Below, piece by piece: positions 7,372 to 17,177 of a stretch of DNA of 64,000 bases. Location of the stretch: contig NZ_QFZK01000001.1 of NCBI RefSeq assembly GCF_003415675.1, positions 620,001 to 684,000 on the forward strand. Reading direction: 5' to 3'. Position numbers and translations under genes: made by a program. This DNA comes from Rhodoferax lacus (GTDB lineage Bacteria > Pseudomonadota > Gammaproteobacteria > Burkholderiales > Burkholderiaceae_C). Under the pieces are notes generated by a model. The model was not told the origin of the DNA. It saw nothing but the letters and a program-made list of their open reading frames with translations, and made no database searches. Positions within the stretch are counted from its first letter, which is position 1. Every line of letters begins with the position of its first letter.

Positions 7372-8963
7372 TGCAGCATGGTAACGCGGGTACGCCCCAG
7401 TGCCAGACCTGCGGACTGGCCACCTTCCAGCTGGAACACCGCCACCGTGTCCACCAGCTCCCGCGCCTGGGACTTGAGGCTGCTGGCAGCGGCCGCCATT
7501 TCTTCCACCAGGGCGGCGTTTTGCTGGGTGGCCTGGTCCATCTGGGTTACGGCCTCTCCCACCTGGGCCACGCCCATGGCCTGCTCATTGCTGGCCGCGC
7601 TGATCTCGCCCATCAGGTCGGTCACGCGTTTGATGGAGCCCACCACCTCGCTCATGGTCTCACGGGCTTTTTCAACCTGTGCGCTGCCCTGCTCTACGCG
7701 CTCCACGCTGGCGCCAATCAGGCTCTTGATTTCGCGGGCTGCCTCGGCACTGCGTCCGGCCAGCGATCGCACCTCGGACGCCACCACGGCAAAGCCGCGG
7801 CCCTGGTCGCCCGCACGCGCGGCTTCCACTGCAGCATTAAGCGCCAGGATATTGGTCTGGAAGGCAATGCCGTCAATCACGCCGATGATGTCGGCAATCT
7901 TGCGTGACGATTCATTGATGCCCTTCATGGTGTCCACCACCTGGGCCACCACCTCGCCACCCTGCACGGCCACCGTGGAGGCACTCATTGCCAACTGGTT
8001 GGCCTGCCGCGCACCATCCGAATTCTGTTTGACGGTGGCACCGAGCTGCTCCATGGAGGCCGCGGTTTGCTCCAGCGCGCTGGCCTGCTGTTCGGTGCGG
8101 GCGCTCAGGTCGTTGTTGCCTTGGGCAATTTCAGCCGAAGCCGTGGCCACGCTTTCCGAGCCATAGCGCACATGCGTCACGGTCTTGATCAGGCTGGCCT
8201 GCATCTCCTGCAGGGAGCGCAGCATGTCGGCTGCCTCGTCTTTTCCGGTGCTGTGAATCTGCCCGGTCAGGTCACCCGCAGAGATGTGCTGTGCATGCAG
8301 GGTCGCCGAGCGGATCGGCTCCACAATGGAGCGGCTGAGCATGTAGCCCAAAAACCCGCCAACCAGCAAAGCCAGCACACCGCCACCTATCAAAATCTGG
8401 CGTCCGGTCTCTGCCTTTGCTTCGGCCACAGCTAGGCTACTTTCGAATAGCTCCTCCTGGCGCTGGTCCAGCTTGGCAATGGAGTCAATGTACACATCGG
8501 CCAATGGCTTCAGGTCTTTGCCCAGGGACTCCAGCACATCCTCACCCGCCGCTTTTCTTTTGAGCAGCTCCGCACGGGGCTTGCGGTAGTCTTCGCGGGC
8601 GGCATCAATCTTTGCCAGCAGGGCTTTGCCTTCTTCGGACTGCACCAGGTCAATCAGGCGTTTGCGGATGGTGTCTATGCGCGCGGAGGTCTTGTCCATT
8701 TCGGGCTTCCACACCTTGCTGGCTTCGGCGTTGGCATCGCGCAGTATGGCCTCGGTGCGCACCCAGTTCATCTCGGTAGTTTGACGCCACTCCTGGGCCA
8801 GCTTCGTTTTTTCGCTGTCGATGGTGCCCATGACACGGGTGGTGCCAGCGAGTTCCTGGAGTCGCCAGTAGCCAACCCCCACCATGACCAGCAGCAGCGC
8901 CAGCATGACGCCCATAACCAGGCTGATACGAAAGCCGATGCGCATCTTCTGCAGAGTGTTCAT
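7368..8963 (-). CDS. Methyl-accepting chemotaxis protein
   Basis: A 531-residue chemoreceptor. A first membrane helix (about residues 11-32), a periplasmic four-helix-bundle-like region (about 35-190) and a second membrane helix (about 193-213) are followed by a HAMP segment and a long coiled-coil signalling domain. The conserved hairpin tip reads [20 protein letters not shown], the binding site for CheA and CheW. The protein senses a periplasmic or membrane signal and controls CheA activity. The C-terminus has no NWETF-type pentapeptide for CheR/CheB docking (it ends in GRTRVTMLQ). The ligand is unknown. Confidence 0.93.
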   Translation of the reverse strand: MNTLQKMRIGFRISLVMGVMLALLLVMVGVGYWRLQELAGTTRVMGTIDSEKTKLAQEWRQTTEMNWVRTEAILRDANAEASKVWKPEMDKTSARIDTIRKRLIDLVQSEEGKALLAKIDAAREDYRKPRAELLKRKAAGEDVLESLGKDLKPLADVYIDSIAKLDQRQEELFESSLAVAEAKAETGRQILIGGGVLALLVGGFLGYMLSRSIVEPIRSATLHAQHISAGDLTGQIHSTGKDEAADMLRSLQEMQASLIKTVTHVRYGSESVATASAEIAQGNNDLSARTEQQASALEQTAASMEQLGATVKQNSDGARQANQLAMSASTVAVQGGEVVAQVVDTMKGINESSRKIADIIGVIDGIAFQTNILALNAAVEAARAGDQGRGFAVVASEVRSLAGRSAEAAREIKSLIGASVERVEQGSAQVEKARETMSEVVGSIKRVTDLMGEISAASNEQAMGVAQVGEAVTQMDQATQQNAALVEEMAAAASSLKSQARELVDTVAVFQLEGGQSAGLALGRTRVTMLQ

Positions 8964-9107
8964 TTTTGTCTTCCTTCGCCACGCACCGCCGGGTATGTCA
9001 TCCAGCGGCGTTGTCTTGTTTATGGCGTAAGTATGCGCCTGCGTGAGCCAGGCAAAAGTGAAAACATCGCTGAATTTTTGGCGCAGTTGCGGCCGGACCC
9101 GGCCCGC

Positions 9108-9872
9108 TCAGCCAATCGCGTCGTGCAATTCACACAAGGCCAGCGTGAGCTTGTGGTTGGGGTCCAGGTACACCATGGGCAGGGATTGCTCATGGGACTC
9201 GCGGATGCGCACCGACGACGGCAAATACGGTTGCAGCACCGGCAGGCCCTCGGCAATCAGTTCGCTCACCATGCGCTGGGGCAGGTTGGCACGTGGCTGG
9301 AACTGGTTGACCACGATGCCCTTCACTTCCAGGTCCGGGTTGTGGTCGGCGCGGATCTCCGCCACGTTCTCCAGCAGCGTGTAGAGCGCCTTGCGCGAGA
9401 AGTCGTCACAGTCAAACGGAATCAGGCAGCCGCTGGCGCCAATCAGGGCCGAGCGGGTGTAGAAGTTCAGCGCCGGTGGCGTGTCGATATAGATGCGATC
9501 GAAGTCTTCAGCGAGTTGCTCCAGCGCCTCGCGCAGCTTGAAGATCTTCTGGCGCGACTCCAGCTTGGTCTGCAACTCGTTGAGCTCGGGGTTGGAGGCC
9601 ATCAGGCGCAGGCCTTCAAAGGGAGTGTCCACCACAAAGTCGGATGCCACCATGGGCTTGAAGCTGTAGCTCAGGCACCATTCAAAAAAGCCGCCCACGT
9701 CGGGTTGGTCGTCGGTGGCGCTGTCACCCATCAGGTAGCTGCTGGAGTTGCCCTGAGGGTCCAGGTCAATCACCAGTGTGCGCAGGCCCTGACTGGCGCT
9801 GATGGCGGCCAGGTTGCAGGTAATGGTGGATTTGCCCACGCCACCCTTTTGGTTGAATACAACAAGCGCCAT
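9108..9872 (-). CDS. ParA/MinD-family ATPase, orphan
   Basis: A 254-residue protein beginning MALVVFNQKGGVGKST, with the deviant Walker A motif at residues 9-16 including the signature lysine. LVIDLDPQGNSS follows at 34-45 and the Walker A-prime/B-like IYIDTPPAL lies around 130. This family positions plasmids, chromosomes or large protein assemblies by ATP-dependent dimerisation on DNA or membrane. No ParB-like partner or centromere-like repeat is nearby; the upstream neighbour is a tRNA and the downstream one a chemoreceptor, so a role in placing chemoreceptor clusters is possible but unproven. The ATG at 9872 is preceded by AGGAG. Confidence 0.88.
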   Translation of the reverse strand: MALVVFNQKGGVGKSTITCNLAAISASQGLRTLVIDLDPQGNSSSYLMGDSATDDQPDVGGFFEWCLSYSFKPMVASDFVVDTPFEGLRLMASNPELNELQTKLESRQKIFKLREALEQLAEDFDRIYIDTPPALNFYTRSALIGASGCLIPFDCDDFSRKALYTLLENVAEIRADHNPDLEVKGIVVNQFQPRANLPQRMVSELIAEGLPVLQPYLPSSVRIRESHEQSLPMVYLDPNHKLTLALCELHDAIG

Positions 9873-9909
9873 CGTCCATGTCTCCTGTACTGAGCAAACC
9901 CGTTCGGGC

Positions 9910-9944
9910 AAAAAAAATCCAGTGCCACCTTGCGATGACACTGG
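9910..9944 (-). terminator. Rho-independent terminator after tRNA-His
   Basis: On the minus strand a nine-pair stem (CCAGTGTCA with TGGCACTGG, one G-T pair) and an eight-base loop are followed by a run of eight T. It lies 15 bases beyond the tRNA-His 3' end and separates it from the ParA gene. Confidence 0.85.
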
Positions 9945-9958
9945 AATATTCTATTTTC

Positions 9959-10035
9959 TGGGGTGGCTGATGGGGCTCGAACCCACGACAACAGGAATCA
10001 CAATCCTGGACTCTACCAACTGAGCTACAGCCACC
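9959..10035 (-). tRNA. tRNA-His (anticodon GTG)
   Basis: The cloverleaf reads from 10035 downward. The acceptor stem includes the encoded extra G(-1) paired with C73, the hallmark of tRNA-His. The D arm is GCTCAGTTGGTAGAG, the anticodon loop holds GTG and the T arm is GTGGGTTCGAGCCCC-like. CCA is encoded at 9961-9959. A perfect TATAAT is found at 10047-10052 on the same strand, 12 bases before the 5' end, so the gene has its own promoter within the ppiD 3' flank. Confidence 0.95.
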
Positions 10036-10066
10036 GTAGGAGGCAGATTATAACCTGCCAAAACCC

Positions 10067-12001
10067 TTATTCTGCGACTGGCGGCAGATTCAATCCATTT
10101 ACTGGCTTGGCCACCGTGATCTGGGCCTTGTAACGCTTCTTCAGCACTTCGTAGTAGGCCTGGTTCTCTGCACTGGCCACCCATTGGGCGTATTGCGCGC
10201 GCTCCTGCTTGGCCTGGCCCTCAGCGGGTGCATTGCGTTCCATGACCTTGTTGATGCGCACCACAGCATACCCCTGGCTGCCCAGATCCACACCCACCCA
10301 GGCTGGCAGCTTGGCGGTGTCGGCGTGCATGGCCTGGTCCATCACGGCGGGGGGCACGGCCTGTGTTTGCTGGTCACGTGACACCACCACCGCAGCAGCC
10401 AGTTTGGCAGCATCGGGCTGCGCGGTCCAGGCCTGGAGCTTGGCGGCGCCGTCCTTCTTCGCCAAATCGGCTGAGCGGGTTGCGATCAGTCGATCGCGCA
10501 CGGCCGTACGCACATCATTCAACGGCAACACACGGGCCGGTGCGTACTGCGTGACGCGCGCAGACACCAATTGGTTGGGGCCGATTTCAATGGCTTCGGT
10601 ATTGCGCTTCTTCTCCACCGAGTCAGGATTGAAAACCGCCGTCAGCAATTTGGCATTGGCCAGTGCGCCCTTGGCATCGGGCAGCGGCCTGCGCTGCACG
10701 TTGCTGGCGGTCTTGATTTCGAGCTTGAGCTTTTCTGCAACCGACTTGTAGGTGTCGGACTGCTCGTAGACAGCATTGGTGAAGGTGTCGGCCAGTTCGG
10801 CGTATTTGCGCTGGGCCTGTTGGCTGCGCAGGTCGGCCTCGATGGTGGGCTTTACTTCTTCAAAGGTCTTTTGCTTGGGGGCCTTGATGTCCACCAGTTT
10901 GATGATGTGGTAGCCAAAGTCGGACTCCACCAGGTCACTGATGTCACCCTTCTTCATGGCGAAAGCCGCATCTTCAAAGGGCTTGACCATGGCGCCACGG
11001 CCAAAGAAGTCCAAGTCGCCACCGCTGGGCGCAGAGCCACCGTCCTGTGAATTTTTGCGGGCTACATCGGCAAAGCTGTCGGGTGCCTTGCGCACCTGTG
11101 CCAGCAAGGCCTCGGCCTTCTCCTTGGCCTTGGCGCGGTCGGCTGCAGGCATGTCCTTGGGTGCGTTGATCAGAATGTGGCTGGCGCGGCGTTCTTCCTT
11201 GCCGCTCAGGCGTGCCACGTTTTGTTCGTAATAGGACTTGAGCTCTTCTTCGTTGACCGTGATGGACTTCTTCACGCTGTCCAGGTCCAACACCACATAC
11301 TCAAGGGTGGCGGACTCGGGCGCCTGAAACTGCTTTTGGTTGGCCTGGTAATAGGCCTCCATTTCAGCGTCGGTGGGGCTGACCTGGGCCTTGTAGTCGG
11401 CGGGCAGGAAGGTAGCAACCTGCAGCTCACGGCGCTCGAAGAAAGCGTTGAGCGCCACATTGGCCTGGCCTGCGGGCGCCAGCGCGGTGCTGGTGATGCC
11501 ACCTTCGACCTGGCGCAGCGCCAGGTCTTTGCGTACACGGGCTTCAAAACCTTCGGGTGTCAGGCCTTGGGCTGCGGCCAACTGGCGGTAACGCTCCATG
11601 TCCAGTGTGCCGTCGGGCTTGCGCAGGGAGGCAATGGTCGGGTTCTGCTGCAACTCACGGGCCAGGCGTGCATCGGTGCTGGCAAAGTGGGAATCTGCCG
11701 CAGCGTCGGCAAGCACGTGCTCGCGCACCAGGCGCTCCAGCGTGACGTAGCGGGCTTCGGGCGAATCCAGCAGCTTCGGGTCCACATTGGGCTGGCTGCT
11801 GCGCACGCGGTCGACTTCACTCTTGTGGGTGGCGTCCCACTGGTCTTGCTTGACGGAAAAGCTGCCCACCTTGGCCACGGTGGCACCGCCCGCACCCTGG
11901 CCCTTGAAGCCGTCAATGCCCACCAGCACAAAGGCCGGAATGATCAGCAAGAACATGAGGAACATCATGATCTTCGTGTGCTTGCGAACAAAATCGAACA
12001 T
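10067..12001 (-). CDS. ppiD: Peptidyl-prolyl isomerase/chaperone PpiD
   Basis: A 644-residue protein anchored by one N-terminal membrane helix (about residues 12-30, rich in M/F/L/I) with a long periplasmic part. A SurA-like N-terminal chaperone region is followed by a parvulin-type domain (about 265-360) containing [16 protein letters not shown] and YHIIKL. PpiD sits at the SecYEG exit and assists folding of newly exported proteins. Length and layout are normal. In many betaproteobacteria the gene follows hupB, as here, with a tRNA-Val gene between them. Confidence 0.93.
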   Translation of the reverse strand: MFDFVRKHTKIMMFLMFLLIIPAFVLVGIDGFKGQGAGGATVAKVGSFSVKQDQWDATHKSEVDRVRSSQPNVDPKLLDSPEARYVTLERLVREHVLADAAADSHFASTDARLARELQQNPTIASLRKPDGTLDMERYRQLAAAQGLTPEGFEARVRKDLALRQVEGGITSTALAPAGQANVALNAFFERRELQVATFLPADYKAQVSPTDAEMEAYYQANQKQFQAPESATLEYVVLDLDSVKKSITVNEEELKSYYEQNVARLSGKEERRASHILINAPKDMPAADRAKAKEKAEALLAQVRKAPDSFADVARKNSQDGGSAPSGGDLDFFGRGAMVKPFEDAAFAMKKGDISDLVESDFGYHIIKLVDIKAPKQKTFEEVKPTIEADLRSQQAQRKYAELADTFTNAVYEQSDTYKSVAEKLKLEIKTASNVQRRPLPDAKGALANAKLLTAVFNPDSVEKKRNTEAIEIGPNQLVSARVTQYAPARVLPLNDVRTAVRDRLIATRSADLAKKDGAAKLQAWTAQPDAAKLAAAVVVSRDQQTQAVPPAVMDQAMHADTAKLPAWVGVDLGSQGYAVVRINKVMERNAPAEGQAKQERAQYAQWVASAENQAYYEVLKKRYKAQITVAKPVNGLNLPPVAE

Positions 12002-12072
12002 GCGCTTATCTCTCCATCAATTCAACAAAACTGTGTCGGCAAACTTGCATTCAAGTCAGCGTTCACTGCAAC

Positions 12073-12101
12073 AAAAAAGGCGAACAAACTTGTTCGCCTT
12101 T
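12073..12101 (-). terminator. Rho-independent terminator after tRNA-Val
   Basis: AAAGGCGAACAA and TTGTTCGCCTTT form a 12-pair stem with a minimal loop, and the minus strand continues with a T-run (plus-strand A-run from 12073). It would end the hupB/tRNA-Val transcript before ppiD. Confidence 0.85.
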
Positions 12102-12112
12102 GCTTGGGTGGG

Positions 12113-12188
12113 TGGTGGGTGATGACGGGCTCGAACCGCCGACCTACGCCGTGTAAAGGCGCCGCTCTACCAACTGAGCTAATCACCC
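12113..12188 (-). tRNA. tRNA-Val (anticodon TAC)
   Basis: A complete cloverleaf reads from 12188: acceptor stem GGGTGAT paired with ATCACCC, D arm GCTCAGTTGGTAGAGC, anticodon stem GCGCC/GGCGT around the loop TTTACAC (anticodon TAC), T arm with GGTTCGAGCC, and A-CCA encoded at 12116-12113. It lies 16 bases after hupB and is probably co-transcribed with it. Confidence 0.96.
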
Positions 12189-12204
12189 CACAGATACAAC
12201 AAAC

Positions 12205-12477
12205 TCAGTTCAACGCATCTTTCAATGCCTTGCCTGGACGGAACTTGGGAACCTTGGCTGCCTTGATTTTAATCGCATCGCCGGTGCGCGGGTTGCGACC
12301 GGTGCGGGCGGCACGCTTTCCAACAGCAAAAGTTCCAAATCCTACGAGAGAAACCGAGCCACCTTTTTTCAGGGTTGTCTTCACGGCACCTATGGTTGAC
12401 TCCAGCGCGCGGGTGGCAGCAGCTTTGGAGATATCAGCATGTTTTGCAATGTGTTCAATTAATTCAGTTTTATTCAC
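12205..12477 (-). CDS. hupB: DNA-binding protein HU
   Basis: A 90-residue HU protein starting [20 protein letters not shown]. The DNA-binding arm carries the family signature [18 protein letters not shown] with the RNP tip (residues 47-64), and the C-terminal [13 protein letters not shown] is typical. It is an abundant nucleoid protein that bends DNA as a dimer. The start codon is GTG at 12477, with AAGGGG a few bases upstream. A strong sigma70-type promoter lies 83-111 bases upstream. The tRNA-Val gene follows directly. Confidence 0.96.
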   Translation of the reverse strand: MNKTELIEHIAKHADISKAAATRALESTIGAVKTTLKKGGSVSLVGFGTFAVGKRAARTGRNPRTGDAIKIKAAKVPKFRPGKALKDALN

Positions 12478-12559
12478 AAAGGCCCCTTGTATGAATGCGA
12501 TGTTGCTTGAAATGGTTCTCGTAGGACGCGGGCTTCAACAGCGACTGCGGCTTCGTATG

Positions 12560-12588
12560 ATTAAAGCTACAGGACAATTCCGTGTCAA
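12560..12588 (-). promoter_or_regulatory. Sigma70-type promoter of hupB
   Basis: On the minus strand a perfect -35 box TTGACA (12588-12583) is followed after 17 bases by TTTAAT (12565-12560). The transcript would start near 12553, leaving a leader of about 75 bases before the hupB start. Confidence 0.75.
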
Positions 12589-12645
12589 TACGCCATGCAA
12601 CATTTACTGCAGTGCGGACGCGAATTCTAATGGCTTTTACAGCCC

Positions 12646-13221
12646 TCATCTCGCTCTGGCGCGAATTTCCGGAAGTGCTTTTTGCAGGTAGTAAACCATG
12701 GACCACACCGTGAGTACTGCAGCCACCCAAATCAGTGCCATGCCCCACAGGTGGGTGTTGACCATGCCGAACAACACACCATCAAAGAGCAGGAACGGGA
12801 TAGCCACCATTTGCACCACCGTCTTGATCTTGCCGATCATGTGCACAGCAACGCTCTTGGAAGCACCGATCTGTGCCATCCATTCGCGCAAGGCAGAGAT
12901 GGCAATCTCGCGCCCGATGATGATGAGTGCCACAAATACATCGGTGCGCTGCAGATGCACCAGTACCAGCACGCAGGCGCACACCAGGAATTTGTCGGCT
13001 ACGGGGTCAAGGAAGGCACCGAAAGAGGACGACTGGTTAAGCTTTCGCGCCAGGTAACCATCCAGCCAATCGGTCAGCGCAAACACCACAAACATGATGG
13101 TGGCCGCCAGGTTTTTTTCGCCCGCTGGCAGCATGGCGTCGGGCAGGTAAAACACCCCCACGATGAAAGGTATCGCGACGATGCGCGCCCAGGTCATGAT
13201 GGTGGGAATGGTCCAGAACAT
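12646..13221 (-). CDS. pgsA: CDP-diacylglycerol-glycerol-3-phosphate 3-phosphatidyltransferase
   Basis: A 191-residue integral membrane enzyme that makes phosphatidylglycerol phosphate from CDP-diacylglycerol and glycerol 3-phosphate. The CDP-alcohol phosphotransferase signature D-x2-DG-x2-AR-x8-G-x3-D-x3-D is complete: D51, D54, G55, A58, R59, G68, D72 and D76 (in TDWLDGYLARK and FGAFLDPVADK). Several further hydrophobic helices follow to residue 180. It starts 18 bases after uvrC, the common proteobacterial uvrC-pgsA pairing. The neighbours are in the same direction but hupB has its own promoter. Confidence 0.95.
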   Translation of the reverse strand: MFWTIPTIMTWARIVAIPFIVGVFYLPDAMLPAGEKNLAATIMFVVFALTDWLDGYLARKLNQSSSFGAFLDPVADKFLVCACVLVLVHLQRTDVFVALIIIGREIAISALREWMAQIGASKSVAVHMIGKIKTVVQMVAIPFLLFDGVLFGMVNTHLWGMALIWVAAVLTVWSMVYYLQKALPEIRARAR

Positions 13222-13239
13222 GGCGCAATTGTGGCATGC

Positions 13240-15246
13240 CTAATGCAGCGCCCTGTAGATATCTTCGGCCAGTTCGCGCGAGATGCCCTCTACTGTTGCA
13301 ATGTCCTCGGCACTGGCCAGGGCCACACCGCGCACACCGCCAAAACGCTGCAACAGTTTGGCGCGACGCTTGGGGCCAATGCCGGGAATTTCTTCCAGCT
13401 TGCCACCGCCCACACGCACCTTGGCACGCGCAGCGCGCATGCCGGTGATGGCAAAGCGGTGCGCTTCATCACGTATCTGCGCCACCAGCATCAGGGCAGC
13501 CGAATCGGCACCCAGATAGACCTTGTCGCGGCCATCGGCAAACACCAGTTCTTCCAGGCCGACCTTGCGGCCCTCGCCCTTTTCCACGCCCACGATCAGG
13601 GACAGGTCCAGGCCCAGCGCTACAAACACCTCGCGCGCCATGGACACCTGTCCTTTGCCACCGTCTACCAGCACCAGGTCCGGCAGGCGGCCGGTGCCTG
13701 CGGGCACGGTGCCGCTGTGCTTGGCCTCGTTCAGGGCTTCGGCCAGTTTGCTGTAGCGGCGCGTGAGCACCTGGCGCATGGCGGCGTAGTCATCACCGGG
13801 CGTGATGCCGTCGATGTTGTAACGGCGGTATTCGGCGTTCTGCATCTTGTGGTGGTGAAACACCACGCAGGAGGCCTGGGTGTTTTCACCCGCCGTGTGG
13901 GAAATGTCGAAGCATTCGATGCGCAACTCTTCCAGGTTCTCCACCGCCAAGTCCAAGGCTTCAGCCAATGCACGGGTGCGCGCCTGTTGCGAGCCTTCTT
14001 CGGCCAGCAGGCGCGCGAGTTGCAGGCCCGCATTGGTTTGCGCCATGTCCAGCCAGGCGCGGCGCTGCTCGCGCGGCTGGTGAATGGCTGAAACCTTGAC
14101 ACCGATCTGCTCAGACAGGGCCTGCAGCAAATCCTTGCCCACCGGGTCGCTGACCACCAGCACCGAGGGCATGGGCACATCGATGTAGTGCTGGGCCAAG
14201 AAGGCCTCCAGCACCTGCACCTCCACACTGGGCCGCAGTGCGCCCTCGCCCTCCTCGGTGTCTTCCAGACCCACTGCCTCTTCCACATGCGTGGGAAAGT
14301 AAGGCCGGTCCCCCAGGTGACGGCCGCCGCGCACCATGGCCAGGTTCACGCAGGCTTTGCCGCCCTGCACTTTCACGGCCAGGATGTCCACATCGCGGTC
14401 CGAGACGTTGTCCACCGACTGCTGGTGCAGCACATTGGAGAGCGCTGCCACCTGGTTTCGGATTTCTGCGGCCTGCTCGAACTCCAGTTTGTCGGCGTGC
14501 GCCATCATGCGCAGCTCCAGTTCCTGCATGACCTCGCGCGCGTCGCCGCGCAGGAAGCGCTCGGCATTGGCCACGTCTTCGGCATAGTCGGCGGCATTGA
14601 TATGGCCCACGCAGGGCGCCGAGCAGCGCTTGATCTGGTAGAGCAAACAGGGCCGCGTGCGGTTGCTGAACACCGGGTCTTCGCAGGTACGCAGGCGAAA
14701 TACTTTTTGCATCAGCAAAATCGCTTCCTTGACCGCCCAGGCACTGGGGTACGGGCCAAAGTAGCGGTGCTTTTTCTCCACACCGCCGCGGTAATACGAG
14801 ACGCGGGCAAACGCATTCGGGTTGGGCACCATGCGCACCGTAGACCTTGGGCCCGGCGCCTCAGCGGCGATGGCCGCGGCCTCTGCTGCAAGGTGTTTGG
14901 CTGTAGGTGCCTGGCCCGACATCTTCAGATAGGGATAGCTCTTGTCGTCCCGAAACAGGATGTTGTATTTGGGGTTGAGCGTCTTGATCAGGTTGTTTTC
15001 CAGCAGCAGCGCTTCGGCTTCACTGCGCACCACCGTGGTCTCCAGCCGCACGATCTTGCTCACCATGTGGCCGATGCGGGTGCCGCCATGGTTCTTCTGG
15101 AAGTAGCTCGACACCCGTTTTTTGAGGTTGATGGCCTTTCCCACGTACAGCACCTGGCCCTGGGCGTCAAAGTAGCGGTACACGCCAGGCAGGGGCGGCA
15201 GGGCTGCTACGTCACGCAGGAGGTCTTCGGAATGCTCAGGAATCAT
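13240..15246 (-). CDS. uvrC: Excinuclease ABC subunit C
   Basis: A 668-residue nucleotide-excision-repair nuclease. The GIY-YIG 3' nuclease domain is at about residues 20-95 ([20 protein letters not shown]), a cysteine-bearing region [14 protein letters not shown] follows, then a UVR segment that contacts UvrB (about 205-240), the RNase H-like 5' nuclease domain with [10 protein letters not shown] and VLVDGGKGQ, and a helix-hairpin-helix pair with [13 protein letters not shown]. The start [10 protein letters not shown] at 15246 is preferred because longer forms would run into the divergent earP gene. The leader between the two genes is only about 25-30 bases. Confidence 0.96.
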   Translation of the reverse strand: MIPEHSEDLLRDVAALPPLPGVYRYFDAQGQVLYVGKAINLKKRVSSYFQKNHGGTRIGHMVSKIVRLETTVVRSEAEALLLENNLIKTLNPKYNILFRDDKSYPYLKMSGQAPTAKHLAAEAAAIAAEAPGPRSTVRMVPNPNAFARVSYYRGGVEKKHRYFGPYPSAWAVKEAILLMQKVFRLRTCEDPVFSNRTRPCLLYQIKRCSAPCVGHINAADYAEDVANAERFLRGDAREVMQELELRMMAHADKLEFEQAAEIRNQVAALSNVLHQQSVDNVSDRDVDILAVKVQGGKACVNLAMVRGGRHLGDRPYFPTHVEEAVGLEDTEEGEGALRPSVEVQVLEAFLAQHYIDVPMPSVLVVSDPVGKDLLQALSEQIGVKVSAIHQPREQRRAWLDMAQTNAGLQLARLLAEEGSQQARTRALAEALDLAVENLEELRIECFDISHTAGENTQASCVVFHHHKMQNAEYRRYNIDGITPGDDYAAMRQVLTRRYSKLAEALNEAKHSGTVPAGTGRLPDLVLVDGGKGQVSMAREVFVALGLDLSLIVGVEKGEGRKVGLEELVFADGRDKVYLGADSAALMLVAQIRDEAHRFAITGMRAARAKVRVGGGKLEEIPGIGPKRRAKLLQRFGGVRGVALASAEDIATVEGISRELAEDIYRALH

Positions 15247-15277
15247 AGGCTCGTATTGTCCATGGACAATAGTGACC

Positions 15278-16411
15278 ATGCTCTGGGATATCTTTTGCCG
15301 CGTGATCGACAACTATGGCGACATAGGCGTGAGTTGGCGCCTGTGCGCCGACATGGCCGCGCGCGGTGAGCAGGTGCGCCTGTGGGTGGACGATGCCAGT
15401 GCGCTGCAGTGGATGGCACCAGGCGCAGCAGAGGGGCTTTGGCCCGGCGTGCACGTGCTGGACTGGGCGCCTAGCGGTGACAAGGCTGTGCTGGCTACTT
15501 TGCCCACCGCCGATGTCTGGATAGAAACCTTTGGCTGCGAGATTGCGCCCGCCTTTATCGCCCATTTCGCGCATGCCACGGCCGAGAGAGGTACCAGGCA
15601 GCCGGTGTGGATCAACCTGGAGTACCTGTCGGCCGAACCTTATGTGGAACGCAGCCACGGCCTCCTCTCCCCTGTGATGCAGGGCCCGGCCAAGGGCTGG
15701 CACAAATTCTTTTTCTACCCCGGCTTTACCGAGCTCACCGGCTCTCTATTGCGCGAGCCGGGTCTGATGCAGGAGATGGCTCTCCATGCCGATGCCAAGC
15801 TGCGCGCAGACTTTTTTACCCGTATCGGCGTGAGGCCTGAGGCGGCCACACAGGACGAGCGTCTGGTGTCCCTGTTCTGCTATGAGCCACCCCTGCTGCA
15901 AGCCCTGCTGGACCAACTGGCTGTGTGCGACACGCCCGTGCACCTGCTGGTCACAGCGGGCCGCGCCACCCATGCGGTGCAGGCCTTGTGGGGCCAGCAG
16001 ACCCTGCGTGGTTCATTGCGCATCGACTACCTGCCCGCGCTGACCCAAAAAGAATTCGACCAGTTGCTCTGGCACTGCGATATCAACTTCGTGCGGGGCG
16101 AAGACTCGGTGGTGCGCGCCCTCTGGGCTGGCAAACCCTTTGTCTGGCACATCTACCCGCAGGATGACCTGGCCCACGCCGCCAAGCTGGAAGCCTTTAT
16201 GCAGCAGATGCAGTGGGGGCAGTCCGTGTGCCACTTGCACCGGGCCTGGAATGGCCTGCTGCCTACGGGCCGGCAGGACCCGGCCCTGTTGCCATTGTCA
16301 AAGGAAGCTCTGGGGCAATGGCAACAGGAAGTGCAGGCTGCGCGTGCGCGGCTGCTCAAATTGGACGACCTGTGCAGCCAGCTGGTCCAATTCGCGTTGA
16401 AAAACCGTTAA
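15278..16411 (+). CDS. earP: EF-P arginine rhamnosyltransferase EarP
   Basis: A 377-residue protein of the EarP (formerly DUF2331) family. It transfers rhamnose from dTDP-rhamnose to Arg32 of elongation factor P. The N-terminal [20 protein letters not shown] and the [20 protein letters not shown] block near residues 270-290 are family hallmarks; the conserved aspartate of the first block and the aspartate/glutamate of GEDS are the known functional positions. ATG at 15278 or GTG at 15272 may be the start. The efp gene follows 123 bases later, and its product has arginine at position 32, which confirms the pairing. Confidence 0.94.
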   Translation: MLWDIFCRVIDNYGDIGVSWRLCADMAARGEQVRLWVDDASALQWMAPGAAEGLWPGVHVLDWAPSGDKAVLATLPTADVWIETFGCEIAPAFIAHFAHATAERGTRQPVWINLEYLSAEPYVERSHGLLSPVMQGPAKGWHKFFFYPGFTELTGSLLREPGLMQEMALHADAKLRADFFTRIGVRPEAATQDERLVSLFCYEPPLLQALLDQLAVCDTPVHLLVTAGRATHAVQALWGQQTLRGSLRIDYLPALTQKEFDQLLWHCDINFVRGEDSVVRALWAGKPFVWHIYPQDDLAHAAKLEAFMQQMQWGQSVCHLHRAWNGLLPTGRQDPALLPLSKEALGQWQQEVQAARARLLKLDDLCSQLVQFALKNR

Positions 16412-16534
16412 AATACAAGGCTTTGCTGATCCTGCCTGGTAATTCCTGGGCGGCAAATCACGCCCCGCCGCGGAATGCGGCATACCTCTAGCTGATGGCC
16501 CGTGGCCTGCAGCTGCAACTGCTACCAGACATTT

Positions 16535-17089
16535 ATGAAAATCGCTCAAGAAATCCGCGCCGGTAATGTGATCATGCACGGCAAGGACCCCATGGTCGTT
16601 CTGAAAACCGAATACAGCCGCGGTGGCCGCAACTCCGCCACCGTGCGCATGAAGCTCAAGAGCCTGATTGCCAACTTCGGCACCGAAGTCGTGTTCAAGG
16701 CCGACGACAAGATGGATCAGGTCATTCTGGACAAGAAGGATTGCACCTACTCCTACTTTGCCGACCCCATGTATGTGTGCATGGACAGCGAGTTCAACCA
16801 GTACGAAGTCGAAGCCGAAAACATGGGCGACGCACTGAACTACCTGGAAGACGGCATGGAACTCGAAGTGGTGTTCTATGACGGCAAGGCCATCTCGGTC
16901 GAACTGCCCACCGGCGTGGTGCGAGAAATCACCTGGACCGAGCCCGCCGTCAAGGGCGATACCTCCGGCAAGGTGCTCAAGCCCGCCAAGATCGCCACCG
17001 GTTTCGAAATCGGCGCGCCAATCTTTGTGGCCCAGGGCGACAAGGTCGAAATCGACACCCGCACCGGCGAATACCGCAAGCGCGTCTAA
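16535..17089 (+). CDS. efp: Translation elongation factor P
   Basis: A 184-residue EF-P that relieves ribosome stalling at polyproline stretches. The modification loop reads [10 protein letters not shown] with arginine at position 32, the residue rhamnosylated by EarP, whose gene lies just upstream. The three beta-barrel domains are full length, ending with the typical [11 protein letters not shown]. The ATG at 16535 is chosen since the upstream 11 codons have no family similarity. A strong intrinsic terminator follows at 17131. The upstream 123 bases hold no other gene. Confidence 0.97.
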   Translation: MKIAQEIRAGNVIMHGKDPMVVLKTEYSRGGRNSATVRMKLKSLIANFGTEVVFKADDKMDQVILDKKDCTYSYFADPMYVCMDSEFNQYEVEAENMGDALNYLEDGMELEVVFYDGKAISVELPTGVVREITWTEPAVKGDTSGKVLKPAKIATGFEIGAPIFVAQGDKVEIDTRTGEYRKRV

Positions 17090-17130
17090 CCCACGCGAGC
17101 GCTGGAACCTATAAGCCCCGGACTCTGATG

Positions 17131-17156
17131 GCCCCACCTTGGTGGGGCTTTTTTTT
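17131..17156 (+). terminator. Rho-independent terminator of efp
   Basis: GCCCCACC and GGTGGGGC form an eight-pair GC-rich stem with a two-base TT loop, followed by eight T (17149-17156). It ends the earP-efp unit 41 bases after the efp stop. Confidence 0.92.
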
Positions 17157-17177
17157 GCCTTTAACTTTGCCTTCACC

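Noticed and set aside
12682..14091. A 469-codon plus-strand frame opposite pgsA and uvrC
   Set aside because: The opposite strand encodes clear PgsA and UvrC motifs throughout; this frame has none.
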